Assembly (NCBI GenBank): GCA_015501055.1
Contig: JADNYV010000704.1
Span: 1-17,685 of the forward strand
From: Mucidula mucida
Lineage: Eukaryota > Basidiomycota > Agaricomycetes > Agaricales > Physalacriaceae
Reading direction: 5' to 3'
Length of the DNA: 17,685 bases
Part shown: one piece after another, positions 1 through 8,875 of the stretch
How the letters are laid out: every line of letters begins with the position of its first letter
Numbering within the stretch: the first letter of the stretch is position 1
The notes under the pieces: model-generated
Told to the model about the DNA's origin: nothing
Seen by the model: the letters and a program-made list of their open reading frames with translations, nothing else
Database searches by the model: none
Translations under genes and position numbers: made by a program

Positions 1-234
1 TGGGAACCGGCATGCAATCTCAAGAATGCCGACGAAGCCATTCGCGATTTCCACCAGCAGTACCCGAAAAAGCCGAAGCCACCTGCGCTTGCTCGCATCG
101 AAGTCCCTATGTCGCAATTTCCATCACACCTATTCCGACCCATGCCACCGCCTGACACCGAACCTATTGATGTCACGCTACCCTCTGCGGCCCTCATGGA
201 GCAAATCTGGCGCAGAATGGAACTTGCGCCTTAA
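1..234 (+). mobile_element. C-terminal end of Ty3/Gypsy (chromovirus) polyprotein: integrase chromodomain
   Basis: Frame 1 is open from the window edge to TAA at 232-234 (77 codons). It begins WEPACNLKNADEAIRDFH, the pattern of the C-terminal chromodomain of chromovirus-type Ty3/Gypsy integrases (W-E-P-x-x-N-L-x-N-A-x-E-A-I-x-x-F). A Pro/Lys-rich stretch and an acidic/hydrophobic tail (ending ELAP) follow. In this family the chromodomain helps direct integration to modified chromatin; that is family knowledge, not visible here. A purine tract and an LTR follow at once, the order expected at the 3' end of such an element. The reverse transcriptase, RNase H and integrase core would lie before base 1, so completeness cannot be judged. 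No stop or frameshift is visible in this piece. Confidence 0.85.
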
Positions 235-245
235 GGAGGGGGTGA
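233..245 (+). other. Polypurine tract of the Gypsy element
   Basis: AAGGAGGGGGTGA overlaps the pol stop codon and directly precedes the LTR start (TGTTA at 246). In LTR retrotransposons this tract primes plus-strand DNA synthesis. If the LTR is instead taken to start at the TG at 243, the tract is 233-242. Confidence 0.75.
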
Positions 246-774
246 TGTTATGAATGACCATATTTTCACACTTTCACATCTTATCATATCTTATCGGGGG
301 CCTTGTCTTATCAACCAACGGACTGTTTCATCATCTGTTTCGTCACCGATCATACTCCTTTTCATTACCGAAGCCGTACTCATGTCGGACACACGCCCAA
401 CACATGGATGACATCATACATGCCGATACCTCATGGACTCCCTATTGTATACACACCGCCGACACTTGTAGCACACATGGTCGTTTCAGTATTATTACTT
501 ACATGCAGATACCACTCGTATTTAATGGTTTCACGGACTAGTAGCATACAACACTGGGTCAAGGGCGTGGAGCATCCCTAGTAGAAACGCGTATGGACAA
601 GGAGTCTCAAACACAGACTTACTAGTATATAAGCAGTAGTGTAGTATCATTGTACTTTAGTTCCGATCTCGTTTATACACCTGGCCTAGCCTAGTCTTAC
701 GAACGCGAACGCTTTCCTCCTTAGTTCTTGCTGTGGTACCTGGTTGAGTCTCGTGGCTTAGTCAGTCGCTAACA
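246..774 (+). mobile_element. 3' LTR of the Ty3/Gypsy element
   Basis: The borders are TGTTA at 246-250 and TAACA at 770-774, a perfect 5-bp inverted repeat with the usual TG...CA ends, giving 529 bp. The left border follows the polypurine tract. The right border is where the sequence turns into the FunK1 gene, as shown by comparison with the second FunK1 copy near 12805. A TATATAA box lies at 626-632. Short imperfect repeats (ACAYGCMGATACC around 419 and 502; GACAC..GCACACATGG-like words around 384 and 460) occur inside. No coding capacity is credible. The matching 5' LTR would be outside the window. Confidence 0.8.
626..632 (+). promoter_or_regulatory. TATA box inside the LTR
   Basis: TATATAA sits in the second half of the LTR (context agtatataagcag). 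This is where a promoter for an LTR element would be expected. In the 3' LTR it points towards the interrupted FunK1 copy, so readthrough transcription into 775 onward is possible but unproven. Confidence 0.4.
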
Positions 775-2016
775 CAAATTCGCGATGGAGGCTACCATCG
801 ATGGCACTTCGCGAGGGGAAGTCGATGATTGTACGCCTAAGCTGAAGATGGCCGACAGAGCCCCATATCCGCACAAGAAAAGGATTCATCGTCGCATTGT
901 ATTCGAGAAAGTGTGCTGCACGCTCTACAAGGTCCTCTCCTACGCCGACTTTACAAAGGGAGTTGCACAGCTCGTCTACGGTAACGTCCATTCGTTCTCT
1001 CTTTATCCGTAGATTGACGTCGTTCTTTGCAGGCCTGGAATACATGCGTTTGGCAGGATTTGTCCATCGCGATATCAGCCCGGGGAATTGCCTTATTTAC
1101 AATGGCCAAACGAAGATCTCCGACCTCGAATACGCACGCCGGTATGCTGCCCCTGTCAATGGCCCCGCCCCGCTCACGGTAAGTTCTCCAACCGGGAATA
1201 TCAATCTCTCAAACTCATTAAGTATCAGGGCACACCCGGATTTATGGCGGTGGAATATCAGTTCGGGGGCCATTTGTTTAGACCTCAACCCCCTACAACG
1301 GACTTCTTCCCTGGGGAGTCACCGCCTCCTACGCCTCCCACGCCTCTTCCATGATTTAAGTTCAACTTTCTCCATGACCTCGAGTCCGTTGTCTGGATCT
1401 ACCTATGGTTCCTACTGGATACCCTCCCTAAAGCTTTCACCTCGATGCAGATTGAACAGCACAAAACTGCTATATTACGCCTCAATCACATGCTGTTCAA
1501 TTTTCGCTGGATGTCTCGGCTCAGCGTCTAGTCTTGATGCAAAATTGCGCAACCGACATGCAGTCTGCGTATGGCGAAGTCGTTGACGCTCTCACAGCGG
1601 TGCATGGTGTAGATTCTAAGCTACTCAAGGCCTTAGATTCCTTTAAAACTCTGTCCTCCTGTTATCGGATCGTGGAATCGTCACAGCCACTTCTGGTAGA
1701 GTCACCACAGGCGACGCACTGGGACCGCAAAGTGTTTTTGCACAAGTTTTATAAAGCCATCCACTTTTACTTTATGGACGCGCATGAGCAGATGAAGGAC
1801 AAGAATGATCGAGCGCGGCCGCTGCGGGAGGAGAAGCGCAGGGCTCCACCGACAGCCGTTTTACCGCGCGGGAGAAAAAGACAACGGACGTGTACGGACA
1901 ATGAGGCACGTATACCTCCTCTTCGGGAAGAGCAAGATGAGAAGTCGGACTCTGAGGCGCCACCAGAGGAGACCCAGCTTGGTCAGAACAAGAGGAACAG
2001 AGGCGTCCGGGCTTAG
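775..2016 (+). pseudogene. FunK1-type fungal protein kinase, copy 1, 5'-truncated by the LTR
   Basis: This is the C-terminal half of a FunK1 kinase (Pfam Pkinase_fungal), a family expanded in mushroom fungi. Visible motifs: catalytic loop VHRDISPGNCLI, SDLEYA in the DFG position, AVEYQ in the APE position, then FNFLHDLESVVWIYLWFLL. A charged, nuclear-signal-like tail (RGRKRQRT) ends at TAG 2014-2016. Introns are 981-1032 and 1179-1228. Lesions: (1) the gene starts abruptly after the LTR; (2) TGA at 1352-1354 replaces the TGG read in copy 2 (PWFKFNF); (3) one base is missing near 1497-1502, moving the reading from frame 2 to frame 1 (FSLDVSAQRL against GSLNVSAERL in copy 2). HRD and DLE are intact. 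The N-terminal half, if it survives, should lie upstream of the 5' LTR. Confidence 0.88.
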
Positions 2017-2061
2017 GTTATGTATCTCCTCTATATCATCTAGTGTTCATTATTCACGCGC

Positions 2062-2390
2062 ACATATAAATCCAATGTATCATTGCTTCTACAGAGTCAA
2101 TGCGAAGGCATCATTCTTCTTCTTCTCCTTCTCAAACTGATATCGCAAATTTTGAATCGTCTAATGGAGCGCCATGTATGTTGGACTTTGAGTAACTTGT
2201 CTTTTGCTACGCGTGCAGTATTAATTTGTGCAGGACTGGAAGCCAAACTTCTCTGCTCTCGAATGGCATGACAGCATGGGCAGTATTTCCTCTAGTGACC
2301 TCTACATGCGCATGCTAGTGAACGAGCTCAAAAACAATATCAAAACACTCCAAAGCTCGAGTGGTATCCGTGTCCGGTTCTACATCTAAG
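2062..2390 (+). other. Possible small exon pair downstream of FunK1 copy 1
   Basis: A TATA-like CATATAAAT (2062-2070) is followed by ATG at 2100, opening a short Ser-rich frame (MRRHHSSSSPSQTD). A GTATGT donor-like site lies at 2176, with CAG acceptors at 2218 and 2233. From 2234 frame 2 reads DWKPNFSALEWHDSM and runs to TAA at 2388-2390. The phases of the two pieces do not join cleanly with any splice pair I tried, so they may not belong together. No family recognised. Confidence 0.25.
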
Positions 2391-2872
2391 GTTACATGGC
2401 GAGGGTGACAGGTGTATCAGCCCACTCACGCACGTTTAGCTTCTGCTTCTTTCTCTCGCTCTTCCACATGGCTGGGCACTACACGTTTTACGGCGGCGGG
2501 CGCAACATAGCGTCTACCTGGCTGTGAGACATGGCACCCGTCATTTACATGGGCGACAACGACATGCGCATCTTCGAGAACCATGTTGGAGGTGACTGGT
2601 TCGACGCGCTGCCTCCAAAACTCGCAAATGTTTCGGTCCACCGTTCGCGAGCGTACTGGATAGATGATATTCGGGGGGTCAGAGTTTCCAGGACATAACC
2701 GCACTGCCACTGCGCAAAAAGGATATCTCTCAGGAGCATTCATCCTCAATCCGAATCCCACAAATCCGAGTTGCTCCGCGCCACCCACCCATCAGAGCTC
2801 ATAGAAGAGATCTCCTCTGTGCCACAGTAGTTGCAGCAAGAAATGTAGCCAGCTCAGGTGTATTATGACATG
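2234..2872 (+). pseudogene. Unassigned decayed coding stretch, frame 2
   Basis: One frame stays readable for about 210 codons with only a few stops (2388, 2525, 2696 and the last near 2870). The best part is 2531-2698: ATG then MAPVIYMGDNDMRIFENHVG and a stretch with WFDALPPKL and YWIDDIRG. Many codons there end in C or G (GGC GAC AAC GAC ATG CGC ATC TTC GAG AAC), as in the real genes nearby. The final part reads SELLRATHPSELIEEISS. I do not recognise the family. The minus strand also has a 120-codon open frame (2426-2788), which I consider the weaker candidate. A degenerate gene is the simplest reading. Confidence 0.35.
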
Positions 2873-3094
2873 CTAACGCGTTCAAGGTTGGCGGGACTCG
2901 GATGCCCAGCGTCCCAGGACAGGCCACGTGAGCGCATTTCAAGCCGGATACAGCGGCCCGAAGCACTCAGCAAACGCTCAGCCTGGCCAGCACATGAATT
3001 CTAATCATTTTGACTAGGCAACAATTTAAAAGAAAGATGAATGAAATGGCGAAAAGAGCAAAGTCGAAAACATTCAAAGTCCAAGCCACGGAAT
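2873..3094. other. Intergenic, 3' side of the peroxygenase gene
   Basis: No open frame, repeat or RNA gene is recognised here. It probably holds the 3' untranslated region and terminator of the minus-strand peroxygenase gene. No clear polyadenylation signal was identified. Confidence 0.4.
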
Positions 3095-4139
3095 TTACTG
3101 AGGTCCAACAACGTCCAGGTCATCACCGGGGGAAGTCCTGACCCAAGCGCATTGCCCTTCACTAGTGACCCAATCCGAAGTCTCGAAAATGATCTTTTCA
3201 ATGGGATGGATCGTATCGCCCGTGATGGGGACAGGCGACCTCTGCCAACCCTCTTCGATTGGGAGACGTTCCTCTCTAAAGAACACATCGACAAATCTAC
3301 AATGCAGTCAGCCAACTTGGTAATGCCCCTTGCACCGACGGCAAACTCACTTCTTCGGCGCCTCCCCGGTGGTCGCATTGCCCATAACACTCAGATAGAG
3401 CGCGCTCTCCCTGGTCCGGATGGTCATCTCGCTGAGCGTGTTATGCGTCTGATTGTTGTCCCTCAACGACTGCTGCAGACGCTCGTGCTGAACAGCCCCA
3501 GCAGAGGAGGCATTGTAATTATCCGATCCCGGGTTCGAGTTGGCCAAGACGGTGTAGATCTCCTCGTTGAACTCCCAGTTGCTGCCGAGGGCTTCGTCCA
3601 TACGGGAGATGGACGCGTCGTGCTCGATGTTGCCGTGGCTACATGTTCGAGTCAGGATAAACATAAAGCGAGAGGGTTGGTGAAGACGAACAGTCTGACG
3701 TCCTGCAAGCTGAAGGCATCCCAAGCGTACGTCGAGGTCAAGAGACTGACTCTGGCAGCGAGGAGAATCACCTCGGGCTGGACATTGAAGCCATCTTAAG
3801 AAATTAGAAAATATCACGATTAGTGGTAGACGCGAAAGAAAGCCTTACCATTGCCGGCTTTCATCATGATCGGGATAGTGATGTTCTTGCCGTCGCGAGG
3901 AAGATAACCATGATTGGCAAGACTGTGTAAGTTGAAAGCTCCTTAGAAGTGCATAGCGCGTGAAAGAAAATACACCGACGCGTTCAATCCAGGACAAGGG
4001 CTCCTGACATCGTCGGACCAGGCGCAATGAATTTATGATCATCGTCACTAAGATGATGACCGCCACCGGGGAAAGCACTAGCTTGCTTGAGAAGGGCAAG
4101 AGCGGGAAGAACAAAGAACAAGGACGAGATGAAAACCAT
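3095..4139 (-). pseudogene. Secreted heme-thiolate peroxidase / short unspecific peroxygenase (UPO), one apparent frameshift
   Basis: The gene codes for a family 2 (chloroperoxidase-like) heme-thiolate peroxidase; such enzymes use H2O2 to oxygenate or oxidise organic substrates outside the cell. ATG is at 4139-4137. Exons: 4139-3980, 3922-3849, 3794-3692, 3638-3351, 3296-3095 (TAA). Introns are 57, 54, 53 and 54 bp. Residues 1-22 are a signal peptide (MVFISSLFFVLPALALL...ASA). The heme-ligand motif PCP is near residues 48-50 (DVRSPCPGLNA) and the acid-base motif EHD near 118-120 (HGNIEHDAS); EHD with His is typical of short UPOs. Near the end are ALYLSVMG and FFREERLPIEEGW. About 275 residues is a normal length for the group. 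Between 4011 and 4020 the frame shifts by one (IAPGP, then DVRSPCP), hitting TGA about 8 codons on unless a base is restored. Several N-glycosylation sequons are present. Two donors (GTCGGT, GTTCGT) are weak. It is either a very young pseudogene or a one-base sequence error. Confidence 0.85.
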
Positions 4140-4195
4140 GGTGAATAAGATAGAAGGAAGTGAGCGAGATGCCTTTCCTCCTCAACAGCCATGGG

Positions 4196-4202
4196 TTTTA
4201 TA
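4196..4202 (-). promoter_or_regulatory. TATA box of the peroxygenase gene
   Basis: On the minus strand TATAAAA (context CGTATAAAACC) lies about 57 bp before the ATG. That fits a start of transcription about 25-30 bp downstream and a short 5' leader. Confidence 0.6.
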
Positions 4203-4399
4203 CGCTCGTCAACGTAAAGCTTCCCCAACTTCTCAGCATGGCTCATCGTGAGTATGCGGTAAACCGGCGCCTGTGATTGGGTAAAATTGCTAGAACGAAT
4301 GACCTGGGAGTTGCCGATGTTGGTACAAAAGCGAGAGTCATGACTGGACAGCCGCCGATCCGCCGACATGCGGTGATACATCCAGTCATCCGCATCCTT

Positions 4400-4900
4400 C
4401 ACGCGTCCAGGCTGAGTAAAGAGAAGGTTTGGACGTCGTCACAAGCGACGGAGGGAGGACTTTGCTGCGGATACACGATGTGAGACGAAGAAGTTCTGAC
4501 AAAAAGGTCCGCTGCGTAGATGATTGTCGCGGCGTGTTACATACTACGAACATTGTCAATGAACGCGGAAAAGATGTGGAAAAATGCCCGACCCACACTT
4601 CTCCTTTTGACTTCATCTTCGCCACTCACATTCTCGTATTATCCATCTCGCAGAACCCCGGCCTTATTGATTCCTATAGTGCCTAGCGAGAACATTGATA
4701 TCAAGGCCTTGACACTTTCTTCATCTGGTTGGTCGCAAGGCCGTCGATTCCTGCTTCAACCGCCACACCTAGAATAAATTCTCGACGCGCTCAAGAAATT
4801 CGGGGTACTCACTTGGCCAGAGGGAGGCCTCAAGATATTGGTGCTGGGGAGCCGATCTCACGTCACTTTTGTATCAAGCCTTCATTTGCGAACGATGATA
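4400..4900 (-). pseudogene. Weak coding traces upstream of the peroxygenase gene
   Basis: On the minus strand a GT-AG intron of 44 bp (4769-4812, donor GTGAGT, acceptor TCTAG) joins EASLWP to SVAVEAGIDGLATNQMKK. After an apparent two-base shift the reading continues as VKALISMFSLGTIGINKAG and stays in one frame for about 110 codons, with internal stops at DG*YEN and RSM*HAA. I do not recognise the family, and part of this may be chance. Overlapping plus-strand open frames (4429-4686, 4520-4777) are no better. Treat it as a candidate degraded gene only. Confidence 0.25.
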
Positions 4901-5251
4901 GCACGAGTTGAATACTTAGCAAACTGATACTTAACAGTGTAGCAACGTGGCGGCTCTTCGCGTCTCTTTTCTGAGTCGCGACGGGAATACGACTGAAATC
5001 AGTTTGTAAGTCGTAATGAACATCAAGTAGAAACACTAACACGCCAATTCACAGCCCATATAGTCAACGTTAACATAATAGGGACACATACTTGACCTTC
5101 GATATCAGCGTGTGTCAGGGAAAGAGATGTCTGCGCGAGTGCTAAACTTCTTGATGGAAGGACCAGAAAACAATGGCAGAGCCACAACCAAAGCGATGAT
5201 ACAGCGGAAAGAAAGATGTTCTACAGATGATTCAATAGTGAGCAGGCAAAA
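4901..5251. other. Intergenic, 3' side of SPT4
   Basis: About 350 bp with frequent stops in all frames. I see no gene, RNA or repeat. It presumably contains the SPT4 3' untranslated region. Confidence 0.4.
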
Positions 5252-5739
5252 TCAATCTTGCTCTGCGGCCGTCTGATCGCGTGGTCGGTATGTGACCTCC
5301 TGGTCGCGAAGTTCAGCTTCAATATCCTCAGGTATCCTCCCTTTCACGCGGACAGCATATATCCCGCGCACAAATGTACCTACACATGCATATGTGTCAG
5401 CAAAGCGCGAACAGAATAGAAGGAAAACGGACTAGTTCGCTGCCATTTAGCTACCTAGCTCTTCTCCGGGCTGATCATCGCTATCATGCCGTCAAAGTAC
5501 TGCGATGTGCAGCTCAATATCCGTTCGGGATTGCCTTCAAGCTGAGGCAGAAAAGCACATTTTAGCTATACACTGCTGCAGCCGTAGGACACGCTTACAT
5601 GCAGGACGTTCTCGCAGTTGGGACAGCCGTTGGCGCGAAAGTCACCACTGGTCTGAATGATGGAACATAGCAGACATGCCCTATTGTTCCGGCTTTTGGG
5701 CATGGGAATGATTTCTGGGACTTCCTTTTCGTGCGACAT
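5252..5739 (-). pseudogene. SPT4: Transcription elongation factor SPT4 (DSIF subunit), with an in-frame TAG
   Basis: SPT4 is the small zinc-binding partner of SPT5; together (DSIF) they keep RNA polymerase II processive in the nucleus. Start ATG is at 5739-5737. Exons: 5739-5599, 5541-5433, 5379-5252 (TGA); introns 57 and 53 bp. The product would be 125 residues, close to the family length of about 105-120. A four-Cys zinc site is present: RACLLCS (C22, C25) and GCPNCE (C39, C42). Then follow YFDGMIAMISPEKS, VAKWQRT, FVRGIYAVRVKGRIPEDIEAEL and the C-terminal YRPRDQT, all typical of SPT4. The codon between EKS and VAK is TAG (5457-5455), where family members have Trp (SW-V), so translation would stop at residue 75. 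The donor of intron 2 (GTCCGT) is also atypical. Options: a second, dead SPT4 copy, a sequence error, or rare readthrough. Confidence 0.9.
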
Positions 5740-5770
5740 GATGGCGGTTGCAGATCAAGCTGTAGATGGA

Positions 5771-5776
5771 CACGTG
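5771..5776. promoter_or_regulatory. CACGTG motif between two divergent genes
   Basis: A palindromic CACGTG (context GACACGTGATCA) lies between the SPT4 ATG (5739, minus) and the ATG preferred for the next plus-strand gene (5810). CACGTG is the core of E-box/bHLH sites in fungi. Its location in a 70-bp divergent spacer is suggestive only. Confidence 0.3.
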
Positions 5777-5809
5777 ATCATCGCGACGCTCTTTTGCAAA
5801 ACCACCAAG

Positions 5810-6363
5810 ATGTCCATGGTCATTCCCGATGCCGCACCAGAAGTCAAACGTCGCGCACTGGCTTATGTGTTGTGTTTCTTTCTCGCCTTTTTCGTATTCT
5901 CAATAACCGTCGCGTGTTGCTTGGCTGCCCGCCGGAAGAGATCCAGGCGGTACAATAAGCGCATTTACATTCTAGTAGGTACCAATACTTGGAAGCAACT
6001 CTACACTTACTAAGTAGAACTATAGACAAACAACCGCTCTTCATTGCACGACCAGTCCGCGCCGACTACTCCTGTTCGCCCGTCTATCTCCCAACTTGAT
6101 CGCTCCTCCTTGCCCGATTCCCTGAAGTCAAATCGCCTCTCTACTATGATCGCCTCGCCTGTAAGGCTCCAAAGCGACCACTGAACGTCCAGAAGTGTTC
6201 CAAGTCGACTACCGCATGCCCTTCTCAGTGCTTGGGATGTCTAATTCAAGATGTAGACTCCAACTTCTCGCCCTCTTGCTCGCCGCTGCTCCTGGATGGA
6301 CAGAAGACTCCTACTCCATTGACTCCCGTTATGAGCCGTCGTTGTTCCTTGGTTGAAAGTTGA
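5810..6363 (+). CDS. Small single-pass membrane protein with a Ser/Pro-rich tail, unknown function
   Basis: Three exons, all in phase 0: 5810-5974, 6026-6160 and 6229-6363 (TGA). The introns are 5975-6025 (GTAGGT...TATAG) and 6161-6228 (GTAAGG...CTCAG). Each intron would introduce a stop or break the sequence if kept. The product is about 144 residues: a short N-terminus (MSMVIPDAAPEVKRR), one membrane segment (ALAYVLCFFLAFFVFSITVA, then CCLAA), a strongly basic stop-transfer (RRKRSRRYNKR), then a cytoplasm-like tail rich in Ser, Pro and Thr (SAPTTPVRPSISQLDRSS; TPTPLTPVMSRR). The frame is open further upstream, with ATG at 5741 only one base from the SPT4 ATG. I prefer 5810 because it leaves room for a promoter and has a good context (ACCAAGATGTCC). 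Family not recognised. If exon 2 were read through, it would end at 6182-6184. Confidence 0.55.
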
Positions 6364-6625
6364 AGTTTGGAACTACTACTACGCTGTGCCCTCGAATTGT
6401 TGTATGACTGGAAAACAAACTTCTCATCTTGATCTGGACTGAAGAGCATCATTGAGATCTAAACCTGCTCTCTGAACTCGGTCCAGGGAATCTTCCTTTC
6501 TTGACGTCCTGGGTATGTTTCCATTCGAGTTATCGGTCCAATCAGAAATGGCATCCGTTACAATCAATACGTGTCATGAAATACAAGTATGTACAACGAG
6601 CGCAGTCTTCACGAAAGCATAGTGA
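6364..6625. other. Convergent intergenic space
   Basis: This lies between the end of the plus-strand membrane-protein gene and the minus-strand remnants. Nothing recognisable is present beyond short open frames without supporting features. Confidence 0.35.
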
Positions 6626-6905
6626 TCACAACGACATCTCCAGCTGCTCCCTCTTTACAGCCTTCGTAATCGCTTCGCACTCTCTCTTGTGTTCCTTCCA
6701 CTTCTGCATCCTCTCCAAGCTGCTCTGCTCCAGCGACATGCGCACGCTCACTTGGCATCCTCTGCACGTCACGGAACCACCCCAGGTCGCACGGAGCTTG
6801 ATCTATCCATCGATCGACTTGCATCCAGTAGCTCGTAGTGAACGACCCGGAGCTCGCCGACTTGTGATGGCCCTTGAGTACGACCTTTGTGCTGGATCCC
6901 AAGGA
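6626..6905 (-). pseudogene. Minus-strand Cys/His-containing coding remnant
   Basis: Two overlapping frames look protein-like. Upstream is KVVLKGHHKSASSGSFTTSY, then WMQVDRW. In the next frame follows GGSVTCRGCQVSVRM and a charged helix-like end containing KWKEHKRECEAITKAVKREQ, stopping at TGA 6628-6626. The C-x-x-C and H-K-x-E-C pairs resemble the outer ligands of a MYND-type zinc finger, but the middle Cys residues of that fold are missing, so I do not assign it. A frameshift near 6790-6810 would be needed to join the parts. Confidence 0.25.
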
Positions 6906-6932
6906 TGGTACAATGATAACGATGATCCATCT

Positions 6933-7489
6933 TTATGTAATCTCTCCCCCGGTTTGAGGAGCTGGCGCGGTTGACGCGGCGCGATATGTGGCGTCCTATA
7001 AAAGAAATCGTCAGTTCCAGCATGTACTCATCGGAACTAGGAGACACGTACTTCAAGATAGACTTTACATGGTGTCGGCGTCCGCTCCCACTACTTCTCC
7101 TCATCTTCTGGTCCGTCCAGCCCCCAAAGCGCACTCTTTTCTCTTCTTCGATGTAGACGCTCCTCGGGACCACATAAATGGCCGCTATACTTGCAGGTCG
7201 AGCGCACGGTAAATCTGTGGGCGTGGAGCGACAGCCTGTGCATAAATCGGTATGGGAATTCGGGAGCGCTGTTGTTCTGGAGGGATAACGTTATACATCG
7301 CGGCTGGCGCTTGAGCGTGCCCTGCCCAATGCTCTGGAATTGTGGGAACTGGGGTGTGCTGTTGATGGGGAGCGGGTAATAAGCCGGCTCACGTTGCAGA
7401 GGCCTGGGTTGCTTGTAGGGCGAGGGCCCTATCCTTGGAGCGTAGAAAGCGGCCTCTCGAACGAGAGGTCTGGGATGATATGGCACCAT
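6933..7489 (-). pseudogene. Pro/Gln-rich protein gene remnant, two frameshifts
   Basis: Reading from ATG 7489-7487: MVPYHPRPLVREAAFYAPR and on to PRPLQ. A shift of frame near 7385 leads to LPAPHQQHTPVPTIPEHW, AAMYNVIPPEQQRSR and IYRALDLQ. Another shift near 7190 leads to AAIYVVPRSVYIEEEKRV, RFGGWTDQ and HHVKSILK. A GT-AG intron of about 56 bp (GTACGT...TTATAG) then joins to DATYRAASTAPAPQ and TAA 6935-6933. Each piece has coherent composition where the competing frames do not. Family not recognised. The long open frame at 7091-7708 mixes the real first part with out-of-frame sequence. Confidence 0.4.
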
Positions 7490-7719
7490 CGTTTGTGTGT
7501 CGGTGATGATGGTGGTGGGTGAAAGCAACGACAATGACTCGCCCAAAACAGCATTTAACGTCCACACCGTACACGTGACGGCGTCATTGTTCGCTGTTTT
7601 AGGACGGGAGGGTGCGGTAGCGCAATTGATGCGCCCACCTGGAGCTTTCGAAACCCAAATTGGACAGCTCTCGGGACGTGCTGATACTGATGCTGATGCT
7701 GATCTCACTGTTTGATTCT

Positions 7720-8875
7720 GCTATTGACCTTGAGACAGCGGCGATAAGAGTCAGTGTCACTGTGACTCATAGAATGGCATAGTCTGAGGTACTTGAACGA
7801 ATGATTGTAACTGACGCCGTATTCACGTTACGGTGTAGCTCGGTCGAGTGGCGTGTACGGATCTTTGATATCAGAAGTTGACAGTGTTATGTTGAAGGGG
7901 TGTCCCTATGCTTACGTTGTGCTTCAGTTGACTCGACTTGGTCACTGGTGTAATCAATCTCAGGGTTACTGTATCATCCTCTAACTGGGTAGCGCTTAGG
8001 TGCGTGGATCTCAGGTTCACTCGCCGTCAATGATCAGATAGTTCGCACCCAGGTAAGCTATATCGATATCTCTAAACCTCAACAATCTCTTCCGAGATAC
8101 CGGCTACTCAGAACTCGCTCCGCAAAAGTAGTGCTGGCTCAGCCAGGTACAGCTCTATTTGCGTAGATAGTACAGTGTGTATGGTAATGTACGGGAACGT
8201 GTTCTATTTAATGAAAGAAATGAATGCATAGTAGTGATGTCCGTTGTCAATAATGCTGATGATAAAACTACACGATGCGAATTCAAGCTGATGCGAACTT
8301 GACGAATATAAATAACGCGCACAATCACAATCTATGTCAGTCTATAAGCGAAACAAGACATATTAGAATCGCAGCAAAGAGCGAACATATACCTCGTTCA
8401 CATGTGGTCCTCGGATACAAGTCGGTACGTACCATCTCAAAACCAATGCAAGGCAAACGTTATGAGACGACAAATGGTGCTTATTAAAGCTCATCAGCCG
8501 AAGGTTATGCTTTCTGGTCCTCCTCACTACTTACCTGGACAAAGTCATATAACTCACTAAATATGTGCATCTTTACAGCATAGCCAACTATGTCCGTCGT
8601 TGTCTTATTTCCAATTATTACTCGCCTTCCTGCCTGAGTGAAGATGTATGGTATGGACGACGAAGCTTCAGCCGTGTGTGAGGAGAGTTGGCCATATGAG
8701 ACCAGTCAACTCACCAGCAGTGGTACACGGTTGAACTGTGGCGGGTCCGCATTCTTTTTCTCTTGTGAAATGACTGTTGACGGTTGACCGTCACCGGTCA
8801 TCCCTCGTCCGTGCATGAGAATATATCATTATGTACCGGCAATCAAGGACGGTTGGTTGGGCTCTTCATCTTACC
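7720..8875. other. Long stretch without a recognisable gene
   Basis: About 1.15 kb rich in stops. The longest open frame (8275-8487, 70 codons) has no supporting feature. A 14-bp perfect palindrome GACGGTTGACCGTC lies at 8779-8792, and an AT-rich AATATATC near 8820 could be a TATA element for the kinase-like gene starting at 8876. No tRNA, rRNA or inverted-repeat element was found by eye. Confidence 0.4.

Noticed and set aside
897..1586. 229-codon plus-strand open frame
   Set aside because: Only 1033-1178 is a true FunK1 exon. The rest reads through introns and out-of-frame FunK1 sequence.
2426..2788. 120-codon minus-strand open frame
   Set aside because: Composition is plausible, but the plus frame over the same bases has better codon pattern and continuity. 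Kept only as an alternative.
3525..3540. GGGTTCGAGTT, resembling a tRNA B box
   Set aside because: No A box or cloverleaf around it; it lies in the coding sequence of peroxygenase exon 4.
3041..3799. Long plus-strand open frame of 252 codons
   Set aside because: It is antisense to peroxygenase exons 4 and 5 and part of exon 3. The minus strand has recognisable motifs (EHD, FFREERLP) and splice sites, whereas this frame has none.
7453..7468. Palindrome CCTCTCGAACGAGAGG
   Set aside because: It lies in the Pro/Gln-rich gene remnant, coding for LVRE-like residues; probably coincidental.
8779..8792. Palindrome GACGGTTGACCGTC as a terminator or binding site
   Set aside because: It is a single short palindrome without context in a gene-free stretch; not enough to call a function.
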